A DNA stretch of 46,245 nucleotides from an uncultured Candidatus Nitrosopumilus sp. (GCA_905479565.1 CAJQMY010000012.1:1-46245), one strand, 5' to 3'. Positions 17,059 through 26,166 are shown, counted from the first letter of the stretch. The notes: generated by a model not told the origin, from the letters alone. Made by a program: numbers and translations.

Positions 17059-18015
17059 TTATTCCACCTCTGCTTGATCCAGTTTTGATAATACCCTCAT
17101 GATATCCCCTTTGATTTTGTCTAAATCATCTGCATCATCATCAAAGTCATCATCTAACGTAACTGGTTTTGATTTAATTAGCTCTGGAAGTGCTTTATGC
17201 TCTGTAATCTTTGCAACTTCTTTGTTCAAGTCTGGTTTAATTTCAAGGTTGATCTCAGGTTTTGGTGCTACTGATTGGATGATCTCAATTTTATCTTCGA
17301 CTTTTGGTTTTGGTTGGATGGTTTCTTGAACAATTTTGTCTTTTGATTTGATTGCTTCAGTTGGAACAATTCTTGGCTGAGGCATTGGTTTTACAACTTG
17401 CTTAGGTTCGTTTCCAAATTGAGGGGATTTTGACTCATCTCTTGAAATGTTTGTTAGAGTTGTTAATTCAAACGACTGCCTTGACTTTGTTGGAGGAATT
17501 ACAATAGGATCTGTTTTACTTTCTTTTGGTTTATCAAAATTTAATACATTGAAAACTTTTTGTTTTGTCTCTTGTTTTACTTCAGGATCTTTTGTTTTTG
17601 GCGTTCCATCCTTAACACTTGATATCTTTGATGACAACTCATACAATCTGTCATCCAGTTTAGATAATTTTTGATTCATCAATGTGATCAAACCATCCCC
17701 TATTGGACCCAAGTCTGGATGATGACTTGCTTGTTCAAGTTTTTCTAGTTTAGCTAGAACAATTCCTAATTGATGCTGATACTTTTGTAACAACTTATCT
17801 TTTTGAATTTTAGAAAATTCTGATTCTGCTTGATATAATCTTGAAATGGTTTTAGTTAGAATATCTTTTTCTATTTTTAATGAACTGATTTGGCTTTTGA
17901 TGTGAGAATTTGCATCAAGATTGAGCAATTGTTTCTTGTTTCTTGGTATTTTACGTACAGCAGCAGCTGTAGCAACACCTGCTAATGAACTAAGAATTAG
18001 AACAATTTCTTGCAT
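17059..18015 (-). CDS. Membrane-anchored coiled-coil protein
   Basis: 318 residues. A short N-terminal hydrophobic segment (LILSSLAGVATAAAV) may anchor or export it. A coiled coil follows (about 35-135, Lys/Leu/Glu heptads), then a long low-complexity Pro/Lys/Glu linker, and finally a C-terminal helix with an acidic stretch (DDDFDDDADDLDK). No enzyme motif is visible. It lies between rpl37e and rpiA on the same strand. The function is unknown; a structural or scaffolding role is possible. Confidence 0.65.
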   Translation of the reverse strand: MQEIVLILSSLAGVATAAAVRKIPRNKKQLLNLDANSHIKSQISSLKIEKDILTKTISRLYQAESEFSKIQKDKLLQKYQHQLGIVLAKLEKLEQASHHPDLGPIGDGLITLMNQKLSKLDDRLYELSSKISSVKDGTPKTKDPEVKQETKQKVFNVLNFDKPKESKTDPIVIPPTKSRQSFELTTLTNISRDESKSPQFGNEPKQVVKPMPQPRIVPTEAIKSKDKIVQETIQPKPKVEDKIEIIQSVAPKPEINLEIKPDLNKEVAKITEHKALPELIKSKPVTLDDDFDDDADDLDKIKGDIMRVLSKLDQAEVE

Positions 18016-18183
18016 CTAAGTATACCATTTAATCCAGGAATATTTTCTGCGTTTAGCCTCTGGGAATCCACAACTTGCACATTGGTGATGACGTTTGTGA
18101 AGTGAGTTCTTACCACATCTTCTACATCTAATGTGAACCTTCTTCTTTGTAAAACCACCCATAGAAGTTGTGCCTTTAGTCAT
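18016..18183 (-). CDS. rpl37e: 50S ribosomal protein L37e
   Basis: 55 residues, found by reading the minus strand between Lsm and the coiled-coil gene. It starts [10 protein letters not shown] and has the L37e zinc motif CRRCG...CASCG, with a very basic composition and the ending YSWIKW. AGGTGA lies 6 nt before the ATG. It follows the Lsm gene by 10 nt, an arrangement found in many archaea. It is a component of the large ribosomal subunit. Confidence 0.95.
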   Translation of the reverse strand: MTKGTTSMGGFTKKKVHIRCRRCGKNSLHKRHHQCASCGFPEAKRRKYSWIKWYT

Positions 18184-18193
18184 TGTAAATCAC

Positions 18194-18430
18194 CTAATGT
18201 TGTGCTGGCGGAGGAGAAATCATTACTACATTATCTCCTCTTACAACAATGCTTCCAAGGCTTATAGAATCGCCTTCAGTAGGAATTTCCTCTGAAGAAT
18301 CGAGTAGCAGGTTCATGTGTTGGTCAAAACCTAAAAGAGTGCCTCTAATGGTCTTGTTTCCTTTGAGTTTTATCAATACTACTTGATTGATACTCTCATC
18401 CAATACTTTTACTGCCATATCAACGGACAT
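18194..18430 (-). CDS. Lsm/Sm-like RNA-binding protein
   Basis: 78 residues from the ATG at 18430 (an in-frame TTG at 18433 is also possible). The Sm1 motif is [27 protein letters not shown] and the Sm2 motif is [14 protein letters not shown]. Archaeal Lsm proteins form seven-membered rings that bind U-rich RNA. A TATA-like TTTAATATAA lies about 35 nt upstream. It forms an operon with rpl37e. Confidence 0.94.
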   Translation of the reverse strand: MSVDMAVKVLDESINQVVLIKLKGNKTIRGTLLGFDQHMNLLLDSSEEIPTEGDSISLGSIVVRGDNVVMISPPPAQH

Positions 18431-18488
18431 CAATAATCACTTATTGACGTAGATATCGAGGCGTTATATTAAATTTCCATTGGTTAAA

Positions 18489-19211
18489 CTATGATCTATG
18501 TTCAGTAAGGCAAGTTTGACACTTTTTTCCGAGGTTCTTGATGATTTCGTCAAAAATTACTTGGCCATCCTTCTTTGTAGCTTTTCTAGGATCTCCCCAA
18601 ATTCCATTTTTGGTAGCTTTAGGAAATGATTGGTTTGCTAGTTTTCCAAGTTTGATGATTTCTTGTTTTGTCATTCCATTAGTATCTAGACCTTTCTTTG
18701 CCAAGTTCATTTTGATGTTTTTTGAAATTGCCAACATTAGTGATGTCTCTACAAATCCTGCGTGGTCAAACTCTCTTTCCATAAAATGCCAATAAGAGAG
18801 TGGGAATACTTTTAGTTTATTTTTTGAAGTTTTCTTTAGTTTAACATCTAAATTCTTTATTGGTTTTAGATTTCCATGATGACCATTAATTATGAAAACT
18901 GTTTTGATGTTATTTGATAATAATGATGTACACAAGTCAGTCAGAACAGTTCGCAGAGTTGATTCTCTTATACTCAAATTAAAAAATGGTGCATGTTCAA
19001 ATGATACTCCGTAGTTTAGTGTAGGTAGCAATAGGTATCTGTATTTTTTTGAGATTTTTTTCGCGATTTCAGTTACAATATCAGAATCAGTTGATACAGG
19101 CAAATGTGCACCGTGTTGCTCGATTGATCCTATTGGAATAACTGCTATTTGTTTTTTATTTGATATTAATTTTCTTAAATTAGGATCGAATTGTGTTTTG
19201 ATGTCTGCCAT
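18489..19211 (-). CDS. Creatininase-family amidohydrolase (ArfB-like candidate)
   Basis: 240 residues. Family metal ligands are visible in SIEQHGAHLPVSTDSD, in NGHHGN, and in FDHAGFVETS with its Glu. In archaea this family includes ArfB, which deformylates an early intermediate of riboflavin and F420 synthesis; other members act on creatinine or peptide substrates. The ATG directly abuts the stop of purU, so the two form an operon. ArfB is a reasonable candidate, because both neighbours would release formate, but the substrate is not proven by sequence. Confidence 0.75.
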   Translation of the reverse strand: MADIKTQFDPNLRKLISNKKQIAVIPIGSIEQHGAHLPVSTDSDIVTEIAKKISKKYRYLLLPTLNYGVSFEHAPFFNLSIRESTLRTVLTDLCTSLLSNNIKTVFIINGHHGNLKPIKNLDVKLKKTSKNKLKVFPLSYWHFMEREFDHAGFVETSLMLAISKNIKMNLAKKGLDTNGMTKQEIIKLGKLANQSFPKATKNGIWGDPRKATKKDGQVIFDEIIKNLGKKCQTCLTEHRS

Positions 19212-20057
19212 TTAATTCACTGATTTGATGTGAACCTTTCTCCAGCGAACTTCAAGCTTATTTTCTAAATGCATTTTCATTGCTTTTACTAAAGTATCTG
19301 CCTCTAGTTTTTGTCCTTTAGTTTTCATTTTTTCTAATGTATCATTCGGATCAACTTTGAAAGAGTCTTGGAATATTATTGGCCCTTGGTCCAAGTTTTC
19401 TGTTACATAGTGAGATGTGACGCCGACAATCTTTGTGCCTCTTTCAAAAGCCTGTGCATATGCTGAAGCTCCTGGAAATGCTGGTAGTAATGATGGATGA
19501 ATGTTAATTATTCTATTTGGATACCTCCAAACAAAGTTAGGACTAAGAATTCTCATGTATCTTGCAAGTGAGATTAAATCAATATTGTATTTTTTACATA
19601 TTTGAATAATTTTATCTTCAGCCTTGTCTTGTATTTTATCTTCCACCAAAACAAACGGAATTTTTGCTTTTTTTGCTAGAGGCTCTAATGTTTTTTCAGT
19701 TCCAATAACTACTGAAATTTTCCCTTTGAGCGATTTCGCATTTGCAAGAATCGTTTGAAGACAAAGTGGTTCTTTAGTCACTAGCACTGCAATATTTTTC
19801 TGTGAATTTGTTTCATGATGCGTATTTACATCCATCTTTTCTTTTTTAGCAAGATCTTGAATCCCTGAATCAAATTTTTTTACATCAATTGCTTTTGAAA
19901 ACGATACTTCTAGATACATGCCAAAAAGACCTTTGATTACATTTTGATTTACTTTCTCAATGTTTCCACCTTTAGAAAACACAAAATTTGTGAATGCAGC
20001 TACAATTCCCTCTCTGTCTTTACCAACTACTGTGATTCCAACTACTATTTTTTTCAT
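19212..20057 (-). CDS. purU: Formyltetrahydrofolate deformylase (PurU-like)
   Basis: About 281 residues. I choose the ATG at 20057 because TTAATAATG lies about 28 nt upstream. The frame continues to 20093. An N-terminal ACT regulatory domain (GITVVGKDREGIVAAFTNFV) precedes a formyl-transferase-like domain with RYMRILSPNFVWRYPNR, INIHPSLLPAFPG and the catalytic Asp in NLDQGPIIFQ. PurU hydrolyses 10-formyltetrahydrofolate to formate and tetrahydrofolate. It is the first gene of a two-gene operon with a creatininase-family enzyme. Confidence 0.88.
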   Translation of the reverse strand: MKKIVVGITVVGKDREGIVAAFTNFVFSKGGNIEKVNQNVIKGLFGMYLEVSFSKAIDVKKFDSGIQDLAKKEKMDVNTHHETNSQKNIAVLVTKEPLCLQTILANAKSLKGKISVVIGTEKTLEPLAKKAKIPFVLVEDKIQDKAEDKIIQICKKYNIDLISLARYMRILSPNFVWRYPNRIINIHPSLLPAFPGASAYAQAFERGTKIVGVTSHYVTENLDQGPIIFQDSFKVDPNDTLEKMKTKGQKLEADTLVKAMKMHLENKLEVRWRKVHIKSVN

Positions 20058-20111
20058 GACCTGTTTGCTGAAGATTTTCTCATTATTAATCATTCACAGA
20101 AATCTAGATGG

Positions 20112-20196
20112 TGCGGGAGGTGGGATTTGAACCCACGAAATCCTAAGATATAGGGTCCTAAGCCCTACGCCTTTGACCAGGCTGGGCGACTCCCGC
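20112..20196 (-). tRNA. tRNA-Leu(TAG): tRNA-Leu(UAG)
   Basis: An 85-nt class II tRNA on the minus strand. The acceptor stem is GCGGGAG/CTCCCGC. The anticodon stem TAGGG/CCCTA encloses CTTAGGA with anticodon TAG. A long variable arm includes the small stem ATC/GAT. The T arm is GTGGG-TTCAAAT-CCCAC. The discriminator is A, and the next three bases read CCA, so the 3' end may be encoded (to 20109). No intron is seen. Confidence 0.93.
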
Positions 20197-20217
20197 AACG
20201 GATTTACCATTAAGCAT

Positions 20218-20227
20218 AAATTTATCT
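20218..20227 (+). promoter_or_regulatory. TATA-like box of the phosphohexomutase gene
   Basis: AAATTTATCT lies about 26 nt before the ATG at 20244. It supports that codon as a leaderless start rather than the in-frame TTG at 20232. Confidence 0.5.
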
Positions 20228-20243
20228 ATTATTGCAGAGTATC

Positions 20244-21593
20244 ATGGCTAAATTTTTTGGAACAAATGGAATTCGCGGAGTCTTTTCTGAAGATTTCACA
20301 TTAGAATTTGTTCATGATATGACACATGCAATTGGAACATTCTTTGGTAAAGGTCCTGTATTGATAGGATATGATGGACGAGAATCTAGTCCTGCTATCT
20401 GTAAAGTAGTAAGTTCTGCTCTCAATTCAATCGGAATCGATTGTAATGTTACAGGAATTGTTCCAACACCCTGTCTGGAATTTGCAGTAAAGAGTTTGGG
20501 GTATTCTGGAGGATTTATGATTACTGCATCACATAACCCTCCTCAGTATAATGGAATCAAACCATGTGCAAAAGATGGGGTTGAGGTTTCACGTGAAGAT
20601 GAATTAATTATAGAAGATATATACTTGCAAAAAAAATGGCTGCCAAAACCCACTAAATGGGGAGTTACAGGAACAGAAAATAGAGCAATTGAAACATATC
20701 TTAAAGGAATCATTTCACATGTTGATTCTGAATTAATAAAATCAAAACGTCTCAAAGTTGTTTTAGATTTAGGTAACGGTGCACAAGCAGTATCTGCTCC
20801 CAATTTTTGCGAACTACTTGATTGTGAAACATTTCTTGTTAATGAAAAAATTGATGGTGCATTTCCAGGACGTGGATCAGAACCCACTCCACAAAATCTT
20901 TCTGAACTTTCAAAAGCAGTACGAGAAAATGATGCAGATCTGGGAATAGCGTTTGATGGTGATGGTGATAGAAGTATTTTTTGTGATAACAATGGAGATG
21001 TCCTTACAGGTGACAAGTCTGCACTGATTCTCACACAACATATTTTAAAGAAAAATCCAAACTCTCTGGTTGTAACTTGTTTGAATTCTGGTTCTAATAT
21101 TGAAGTATTGGCTGAGAAGTTTAGTTCTAAGGTAATTCGAACCAAAGTAGGCAGTGTAGAGGTTTCAAGAAAAATGGTTCCAACTGATGCATTGATAGGA
21201 TTTGAAGAGAATGGCGGTTTCATGTATGGTAAACATAATCAAGTAAGAGACGGATGCATGACATTGGCTTTGATGCTTGATTTGTTGGCAACTTCTGGAA
21301 AACTTCTATCTGAAGAAATTGCAAGTTTGCCTCCGTCTTTTACTACCAAAGATAAAATATCATGTACTGCTGAAAAAGTTCCAAAACTAATTTCTACGCT
21401 TAATGAGGAGTTTCCTAATTCTGATATTTCTGATGGCATCAAAATTATCCTTGATCCAAAAAATTGGATAATGATCAGACCCAGTGGGACAGAACCTATT
21501 GTTAGAATTTATGTAGAATCTGAAAGTCAAGAGAAATTAGATACTTTGATGTCTGAATATCTTGAAAAAGTGAGTTCAATAATTTCCCGATAA
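20244..21593 (+). CDS. glmM: Phosphoglucosamine mutase / phosphomannomutase family
   Basis: 449 residues. The start MAKFFGTNGIRGVF is typical of archaeal GlmM-like enzymes. The phosphoserine loop TASHNPP has Ser96. The metal loop is FDGDGDRS, the sugar-binding loop is FEENGGFMYG, and the C-terminal phosphate-binding loop is RPSGTEPIVRIY. The enzyme moves phosphate between C6 and C1 of glucosamine or mannose, feeding UDP-GlcNAc or glycan synthesis. Archaeal members can act on several sugars. Confidence 0.9.
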   Translation: MAKFFGTNGIRGVFSEDFTLEFVHDMTHAIGTFFGKGPVLIGYDGRESSPAICKVVSSALNSIGIDCNVTGIVPTPCLEFAVKSLGYSGGFMITASHNPPQYNGIKPCAKDGVEVSREDELIIEDIYLQKKWLPKPTKWGVTGTENRAIETYLKGIISHVDSELIKSKRLKVVLDLGNGAQAVSAPNFCELLDCETFLVNEKIDGAFPGRGSEPTPQNLSELSKAVRENDADLGIAFDGDGDRSIFCDNNGDVLTGDKSALILTQHILKKNPNSLVVTCLNSGSNIEVLAEKFSSKVIRTKVGSVEVSRKMVPTDALIGFEENGGFMYGKHNQVRDGCMTLALMLDLLATSGKLLSEEIASLPPSFTTKDKISCTAEKVPKLISTLNEEFPNSDISDGIKIILDPKNWIMIRPSGTEPIVRIYVESESQEKLDTLMSEYLEKVSSIISR

Positions 21594-21648
21594 CACTTTT
21601 AAAACCAAACTCATCGATGGATAGAATGGAGAATGAACCCTTAGGGTG
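21594..21648 (+). promoter_or_regulatory. Promoter and leader of the L7Ae operon
   Basis: CACTTTTAAAACC at 21594-21606 resembles a TATA box. Initiation 25 nt later would leave a leader of about 30 nt ending in a GGGTGA ribosome-binding site 8 nt before the ATG at 21656. A leader with a Shine-Dalgarno contrasts with the leaderless pattern of many neighbouring genes. Confidence 0.5.
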
Positions 21649-21655
21649 ACGAAGT

Positions 21656-22042
21656 ATGGGAAAATCATATTATGTTAAGTTTGAGACGCCAGAAGAACTT
21701 GTTAATCCAATCTTGGAAGCTGTAAGAGTAGCATCCACTAGCGGCAAAGTCAAGAAAGGAACCAATGAAGCAACCAAGGCAATTGAACGTGGTACTAGTA
21801 AATTAATTGTAATCGCTGAAGATGTTGAACCTCCCGAGGTAGTAGCCCATCTTCCAATTCTATGTGAGGAACAAGGTGCAGCATATGCATTTGTACCAAG
21901 CAAAGATGAATTAGGTAAGTCGTTAGGTATTGATATTACTTCTGCCGCTGCTGCAATTTTGGATGCAGGTGATGCACAACACATTGTAGACCAAGTTGTA
22001 TCATCCATAGCTAAAATTAAAGGCGGTAAGACTGAAGAATGA
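21656..22042 (+). CDS. rpl7ae: 50S ribosomal protein L7Ae
   Basis: 128 residues. The L7Ae/L30e fold is clear from [37 protein letters not shown] and [12 protein letters not shown]. It binds kink-turn RNA in the ribosome, in box C/D and H/ACA sRNPs, and in RNase P. It heads an operon with S28e, L24e, Ndk and IF-2, and its stop overlaps the start of S28e. Confidence 0.97.
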   Translation: MGKSYYVKFETPEELVNPILEAVRVASTSGKVKKGTNEATKAIERGTSKLIVIAEDVEPPEVVAHLPILCEEQGAAYAFVPSKDELGKSLGIDITSAAAAILDAGDAQHIVDQVVSSIAKIKGGKTEE

Positions 22043-22251
22043 GTCAAAACGCTGAAGAAGTAGTTCAATCTGAAATTATTCAAATTGTTGGCAGAACTGG
22101 CATTGCCGGTGAAGTAATTCAAGTTAGAGTTAAAGTTCTTACTGGTAAGGATAAAGGTAGAATTCTTACAAGAAACGTCAAAGGTTCTGTTAGAATGGGT
22201 GAAATTCTAATGTTAAGAGAAACCGAGAGAGAAGCCAAGAAAATTCATTAG
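22039..22251 (+). CDS. rps28e: 30S ribosomal protein S28e
   Basis: 70 residues with the S28e core [43 protein letters not shown] and the conserved ending [10 protein letters not shown]. It starts within the L7Ae stop region (4-nt overlap). It belongs to the small ribosomal subunit. Confidence 0.97.
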   Translation: MSQNAEEVVQSEIIQIVGRTGIAGEVIQVRVKVLTGKDKGRILTRNVKGSVRMGEILMLRETEREAKKIH

Positions 22252-22259
22252 GTGTTAAG

Positions 22260-22460
22260 ATGAGTCTTTTAGTTAAATCATGTACTTTCTGTGATAGATC
22301 AGTTGCAAAAGGATCTGGTACTATGCTTGCTAAAAATGATGGAACTGTTCAATGGTTTTGTTCTGCAAAATGCAAAAAGAATGCGTTAGTACTAAAACGT
22401 GACCCAAGAAAACTGAAATGGACCAAAAAATATGTCAAAGGCGGAATTAGAAAGAAGTAG
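22260..22460 (+). CDS. rpl24e: 50S ribosomal protein L24e
   Basis: 66 residues. The zinc motif is CTFCDRSVAKGSGTML through FCSAKCKKN, followed by the basic tail RDPRKLKWTKKY. It lies 8 nt after S28e in the same operon. Confidence 0.97.
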   Translation: MSLLVKSCTFCDRSVAKGSGTMLAKNDGTVQWFCSAKCKKNALVLKRDPRKLKWTKKYVKGGIRKK

Positions 22461-22462
22461 AA

Positions 22463-22864
22463 TTGACTGAACAATCTTTATTCATTGTAAAACCAGATGC
22501 AGTATCTAGAAATCTAGTTGGTGAGGTTGTGACAAGATTTGAAAGAAAAGGATTCAAGCTTTTGAAATTAAAGATGTTTACATTTACTCAAGCACAAGCT
22601 GAAAATTTCTATGATGTTCACAAAGACAAACCTTTCTTTGATGAATTAACATCATTTATCACATCTGGACCTGTCGTAGCTGCTATCATTGAAGGAAACA
22701 ATGCAATTGCAACTACGAGAATTATGATTGGTGCAACAAAGTCATTTGAAGCAGATCCTGGTTCTATCAGAGGAGACTTTGGATTGGGATTTAGTGAGAA
22801 TATTATTCACGCGTCGGATTCACAAGAAAGTTTTGATCACGAATCGAGGGTAGCATTTGAGTGA
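22463..22864 (+). CDS. ndk: Nucleoside diphosphate kinase
   Basis: 133 residues from a TTG start 2 nt after the L24e stop. KPDAVSRNLVGEV is the nucleotide-binding start, and His116 in NIIHASDS is the phosphorylated catalytic residue. It balances NTP pools by transferring the gamma phosphate between nucleotides. Its position between L24e and IF-2 is usual in archaea. Confidence 0.96.
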   Translation: MTEQSLFIVKPDAVSRNLVGEVVTRFERKGFKLLKLKMFTFTQAQAENFYDVHKDKPFFDELTSFITSGPVVAAIIEGNNAIATTRIMIGATKSFEADPGSIRGDFGLGFSENIIHASDSQESFDHESRVAFE

Positions 22865-22870
22865 TCTGAT

Positions 22871-24652
22871 TTGCAAATTCGTCAGCCCATAGTGGCAGTT
22901 CTTGGTCACGTAGACTCTGGAAAAACATCTCTTTTAGATAGAATTCGCGGAACTGGTGTTCAAGGCAGAGAAGCAGGTGGAATTACTCAGCATATTGGTG
23001 CAAGTTTTCTTCCAATTGAGACGATTAAAGAAATGTGTGGTCCTCTATACAGTAAACTAGAACAAGCAGAGCATAAAGTTCCTGGTCTATTAGTAATTGA
23101 TACACCTGGACACGAAGTGTTTACGAATCTTCGTTCAAGGGGTGGGTCTGCTGCTGATATTGCAATACTAGTAGTTGATGTTAATCGTGGATTTCAACCA
23201 CAAACAAATGAAAGTTTAAAGATTTTACAAAGTAGAAAAGTCCCTTTTGTCGTTGCACTAAACAAGTGTGATCAAATCTCTGGATGGCGAAAATCTGAAA
23301 CCAAATTTATCTCACAATCAATCAAAGAGCAAGACGCATCAATTCAGGCTGATTTGAATCAAAAAGTGTACGATGTTGTTGGAACCTTGTCCATTTTAGG
23401 ATACAAATCTGAAGCGTTTTACCGTGTAGATGACTTTAAATCAGAAATTGCTATAGTTCCCATCTCTGCTCGTTCTGGAGTTGGCATACCTGAATTACTC
23501 AGTGTTTTAGTTGGCTTGACACAACAGTATCTGCAAAACAGATTAAATCAGGATGAAAAAGAACCCCGTGGAATTGTACTTGAAGTAAAAGATGAGGTTG
23601 GACTGGGACAGACTGCAAATGTAATTCTAATTGATGATGTTATAAAAAAAGAAAACAGCATTGTGGTTGCAAAACGGGATGGTGTAATTGTTACAAAACC
23701 TAAGGCGTTACTTTTACCAAAACCCCTTGATGAAATGCGTGATCCGAGAGATAAATTCAAACTTGTTTCTAAAGTAGAAGCTGCAGCTGGATTCAAAATC
23801 GCATCGCCTGATCTTGAAGGGGTTCTTCCAGGAAGTACTCTTTATGTTGCATCAAATGACGAGGAGATTGCAAAATATACGCAACTAATCGAGTCTGAGA
23901 TGAAATCTGTATTTGTTGATACTGAAACTAATGGAGTTATTCTAAAATGCGATACTATAGGATCACTTGAGGCTATAATGGAGATGTTAAAGCGGTCTCA
24001 AGTTCCTGTTGCAAAAGCTGACATCGGCCCTGTAACCCGACGAGATATAATTGAAGCCAAAGCTATCAAAGAAAAAGACAGGCATCTGGGCGTTGTTTTG
24101 GCATTTAACGTTAAATTATTAGAAGATGCACAAGATGAATCAGAAACAAGTCACATCAAATTGTTTGAAGATAAAGTGATTTACAGTTTAATTGACAACT
24201 ATAATGCTTGGGTAGAAGAAGACTCTGCAAATGAAGAAGATGCAATGTTTGCAGAGTTGACACCCATATCCAAATTTTCATTTATGAAAGGAATGGTGTT
24301 TAGAAATAACAATCCTGCAGTCTTTGGTGTTCGTGTAGATATTGGAAATTTAAAACACAAAATTCCTTTTATGAATATGGCGGGAAGAAAAGTTGGATAC
24401 ATACATCAATTACAACTAGATAAAAAAACAGTATCCACTGCAAAAACGGGAGATGAGGTTGCATGCTCTGTAAAAGATGTGACAATTGGTAGACAAATCT
24501 TTGAAGAGGAGGTATACTATACGTTTCCGCCATCACATGAGGCAAAACAAATTCTTCAAAAATTTATGCATAAACTAAGTACTGAAGAACAAGAAGTGTT
24601 TAATGATATTATAAGAATTCAAAGAAAAATTGAACCGGTTTATGCATACTAG
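22871..24652 (+). CDS. infB: Translation initiation factor IF-2 (aIF5B type)
   Basis: 593 residues, the archaeal/eukaryal eIF5B length, from a TTG start. GTPase motifs are GHVDSGKTSLLD (residues 12-23), DTPGHEVF and NKCDQISGW. Domains II-IV follow, with a C-terminal helical region. The factor promotes joining of the ribosomal subunits. It is the last gene of the L7Ae operon. No intein is present, although this gene is a frequent intein site in archaea. Confidence 0.97.
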   Translation: MQIRQPIVAVLGHVDSGKTSLLDRIRGTGVQGREAGGITQHIGASFLPIETIKEMCGPLYSKLEQAEHKVPGLLVIDTPGHEVFTNLRSRGGSAADIAILVVDVNRGFQPQTNESLKILQSRKVPFVVALNKCDQISGWRKSETKFISQSIKEQDASIQADLNQKVYDVVGTLSILGYKSEAFYRVDDFKSEIAIVPISARSGVGIPELLSVLVGLTQQYLQNRLNQDEKEPRGIVLEVKDEVGLGQTANVILIDDVIKKENSIVVAKRDGVIVTKPKALLLPKPLDEMRDPRDKFKLVSKVEAAAGFKIASPDLEGVLPGSTLYVASNDEEIAKYTQLIESEMKSVFVDTETNGVILKCDTIGSLEAIMEMLKRSQVPVAKADIGPVTRRDIIEAKAIKEKDRHLGVVLAFNVKLLEDAQDESETSHIKLFEDKVIYSLIDNYNAWVEEDSANEEDAMFAELTPISKFSFMKGMVFRNNNPAVFGVRVDIGNLKHKIPFMNMAGRKVGYIHQLQLDKKTVSTAKTGDEVACSVKDVTIGRQIFEEEVYYTFPPSHEAKQILQKFMHKLSTEEQEVFNDIIRIQRKIEPVYAY

Positions 24653-24693
24653 ATAGCCTTAATTGTAAAAACAAGATCAATGTATCAAACACA

Positions 24694-25485
24694 ATGAATA
24701 TCAAAATTGGTTGTACGGGATGGAATTATCGGGGATGGTCAGGCACATTTTATCCTAGAAATCTAAAAAGTTCAGAGTGGCTCAAATATTATTCTCAACT
24801 TTTTGAGATTACAGAAATAAATTCAACATTTTACAGAATTCCTGCACAAGAAATTGTCCGACGATGGAATGCTGATACCCCCAGACATTTTAGATTTACA
24901 GCGAAATTTCCATCAATTATTACGCATGAAAAGAGACTAGATCGAGTAAATTCAGAAGTTTTTTCATTTTTGTCATCACTTTCTCCAATTCATGAAAAAA
25001 TTTCAGCACTGGTTTTGCAGCTCCCGCCATCATTAACATTTGAAGAAGCAAAACCAAAACTAGAAGAATTATTTGAACTGCTTCCAGATGATTTCCTATA
25101 CCCCATAGAAGGCAGACATGAATCATGGTTTTCTAATGATGCAATAATATATCTTAAACAGCAGAAACACTGTCTTGTATGGAATGAAGTTGCAGGAGTG
25201 AATAACCCAATGCCAATAACATCAGACTATCTTTATGTCAGATTAATTGGAGACAGAACTATTCCAGATTCTGAATTTGGAAAAGTTATAAAAAATAAAG
25301 ACAAACTTATTACAAGTTGGGCAAAAAAACTTCAAAATATCAAAGATATTCCAAATGCAATGGTGATGGCAAATAATCACTTTGAAGGATTTGGTCCTCA
25401 TACTGCAAATTCTTTAAGAATGCAATTAGGAATACGTGAATTAATTTGGGAAGAGAAGAAACAAAAAACTTTAGGAAATTTTTAG
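24694..25485 (+). CDS. DUF72 family protein
   Basis: 263 residues with the DUF72 signature: GCTGWNYRGWSGTFYP at the N-terminus, then FEITEINSTFYRIP, FRFTAKFP, LVLQLPPSL, EGRHESWF and NNHFEGFGPHTANSLRM. The family adopts a TIM-barrel-like fold. Its biochemical activity is not established. It begins 41 nt after infB. Confidence 0.92.
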   Translation: MNIKIGCTGWNYRGWSGTFYPRNLKSSEWLKYYSQLFEITEINSTFYRIPAQEIVRRWNADTPRHFRFTAKFPSIITHEKRLDRVNSEVFSFLSSLSPIHEKISALVLQLPPSLTFEEAKPKLEELFELLPDDFLYPIEGRHESWFSNDAIIYLKQQKHCLVWNEVAGVNNPMPITSDYLYVRLIGDRTIPDSEFGKVIKNKDKLITSWAKKLQNIKDIPNAMVMANNHFEGFGPHTANSLRMQLGIRELIWEEKKQKTLGNF

Positions 25486-25498
25486 ATGCAAACTTTTT

Positions 25499-26041
25499 CT
25501 AAGGAATGACAGTATTTGATGTAATACCAATTGCCTCACCAAAATAATATCCAGACAAAATGGTTCCAGCAGACCAAACACAAGAACCTGCAAATGTATA
25601 TATCACAAATTTTGGAATTTTCATTTTGAGTAATCCAGCAGGAACTGAAATCATTTCCCTCATTACTGGAACCATTCTTCCCAAAAATACTGCCTTGTCA
25701 CCATATTTTTCAAACCAAGTTTCTACGCGTTCTAATTTTTTCTCATTTACCTTAACATATTTCAAGTATCGAAGTAAGACAACTCGCCCAAGTTTTAATG
25801 CAATAAGATAGATTGCAGATGTTCCAATTGTTGCACCAATTGCACCTAGAATGATCATTGGAATTAAACCAAACAGGGTAATTCCTTGTTGAGACGCTAA
25901 AAATCCTGCAGTTGGAAATATTGCCAATGTAGGAATAGGTGGAATTATAGTTTCAAGTAAAGCTGCTAAGAAAATTCCTTCATAGAGATGATCTCCTAAA
26001 AAATCTGCAATCCATACAAGAAAAGAATCAAAAGGTTCCAT
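25499..26041 (-). CDS. DedA family membrane protein
   Basis: 180 residues. The DedA (SNARE-associated/VTT) features are an N-terminal helix, EGIFLAALLETIIPPIPT, re-entrant-loop-like stretches, and the signature FGRMVPVMRE-type segment (FLGRMVPVMREMISVPAG). Several hydrophobic segments follow. The superfamily includes lipid scramblases and transporters of undecaprenyl phosphate or selenite; the substrate here is unknown. Confidence 0.9.
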   Translation of the reverse strand: MEPFDSFLVWIADFLGDHLYEGIFLAALLETIIPPIPTLAIFPTAGFLASQQGITLFGLIPMIILGAIGATIGTSAIYLIALKLGRVVLLRYLKYVKVNEKKLERVETWFEKYGDKAVFLGRMVPVMREMISVPAGLLKMKIPKFVIYTFAGSCVWSAGTILSGYYFGEAIGITSNTVIP

Positions 26042-26109
26042 TTGCTTCTGGCACTGAGATCTTATTAAATTACCTTACGAGTTAGTGATTACGAACATGT
26101 TTTGTGCCT

Positions 26110-26126
26110 AAAGATTGGGGTCTAAA
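26110..26126 (+). promoter_or_regulatory. 17-bp upstream motif, copy 1
   Basis: AAAGATTGGGGTCTAAA is identical to 27482-27498. It begins 57 nt before the ATG of the DM13 gene and precedes a TATA-like CTATATACC (about 26139-26147). The other copy begins 59 nt before the spondin-domain gene. The similarity continues for about 10 bp downstream (TGGA, then AAAC-like bases). The position upstream of the TATA box suits an activator or BRE-proximal operator. Confidence 0.65.
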
Positions 26127-26166
26127 CTGGAAAACACGCTATATACCAAAACTTCATTGTTCTAGC

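Noticed and set aside
20543-21223. 226-residue minus-strand open frame
   Set aside because: It lies wholly antisense to the phosphohexomutase gene, whose motifs are complete. The predicted protein has Ser/Pro-rich antisense composition and no domain.
21638-21652. Similarity of AACCCTTAGGGTGA before L7Ae to AACCCTTAAGGTGA near 27507
   Set aside because: In one case it contains the ribosome-binding site, in the other it lies upstream of the TATA box. Positions are not comparable, so a shared function is unlikely.
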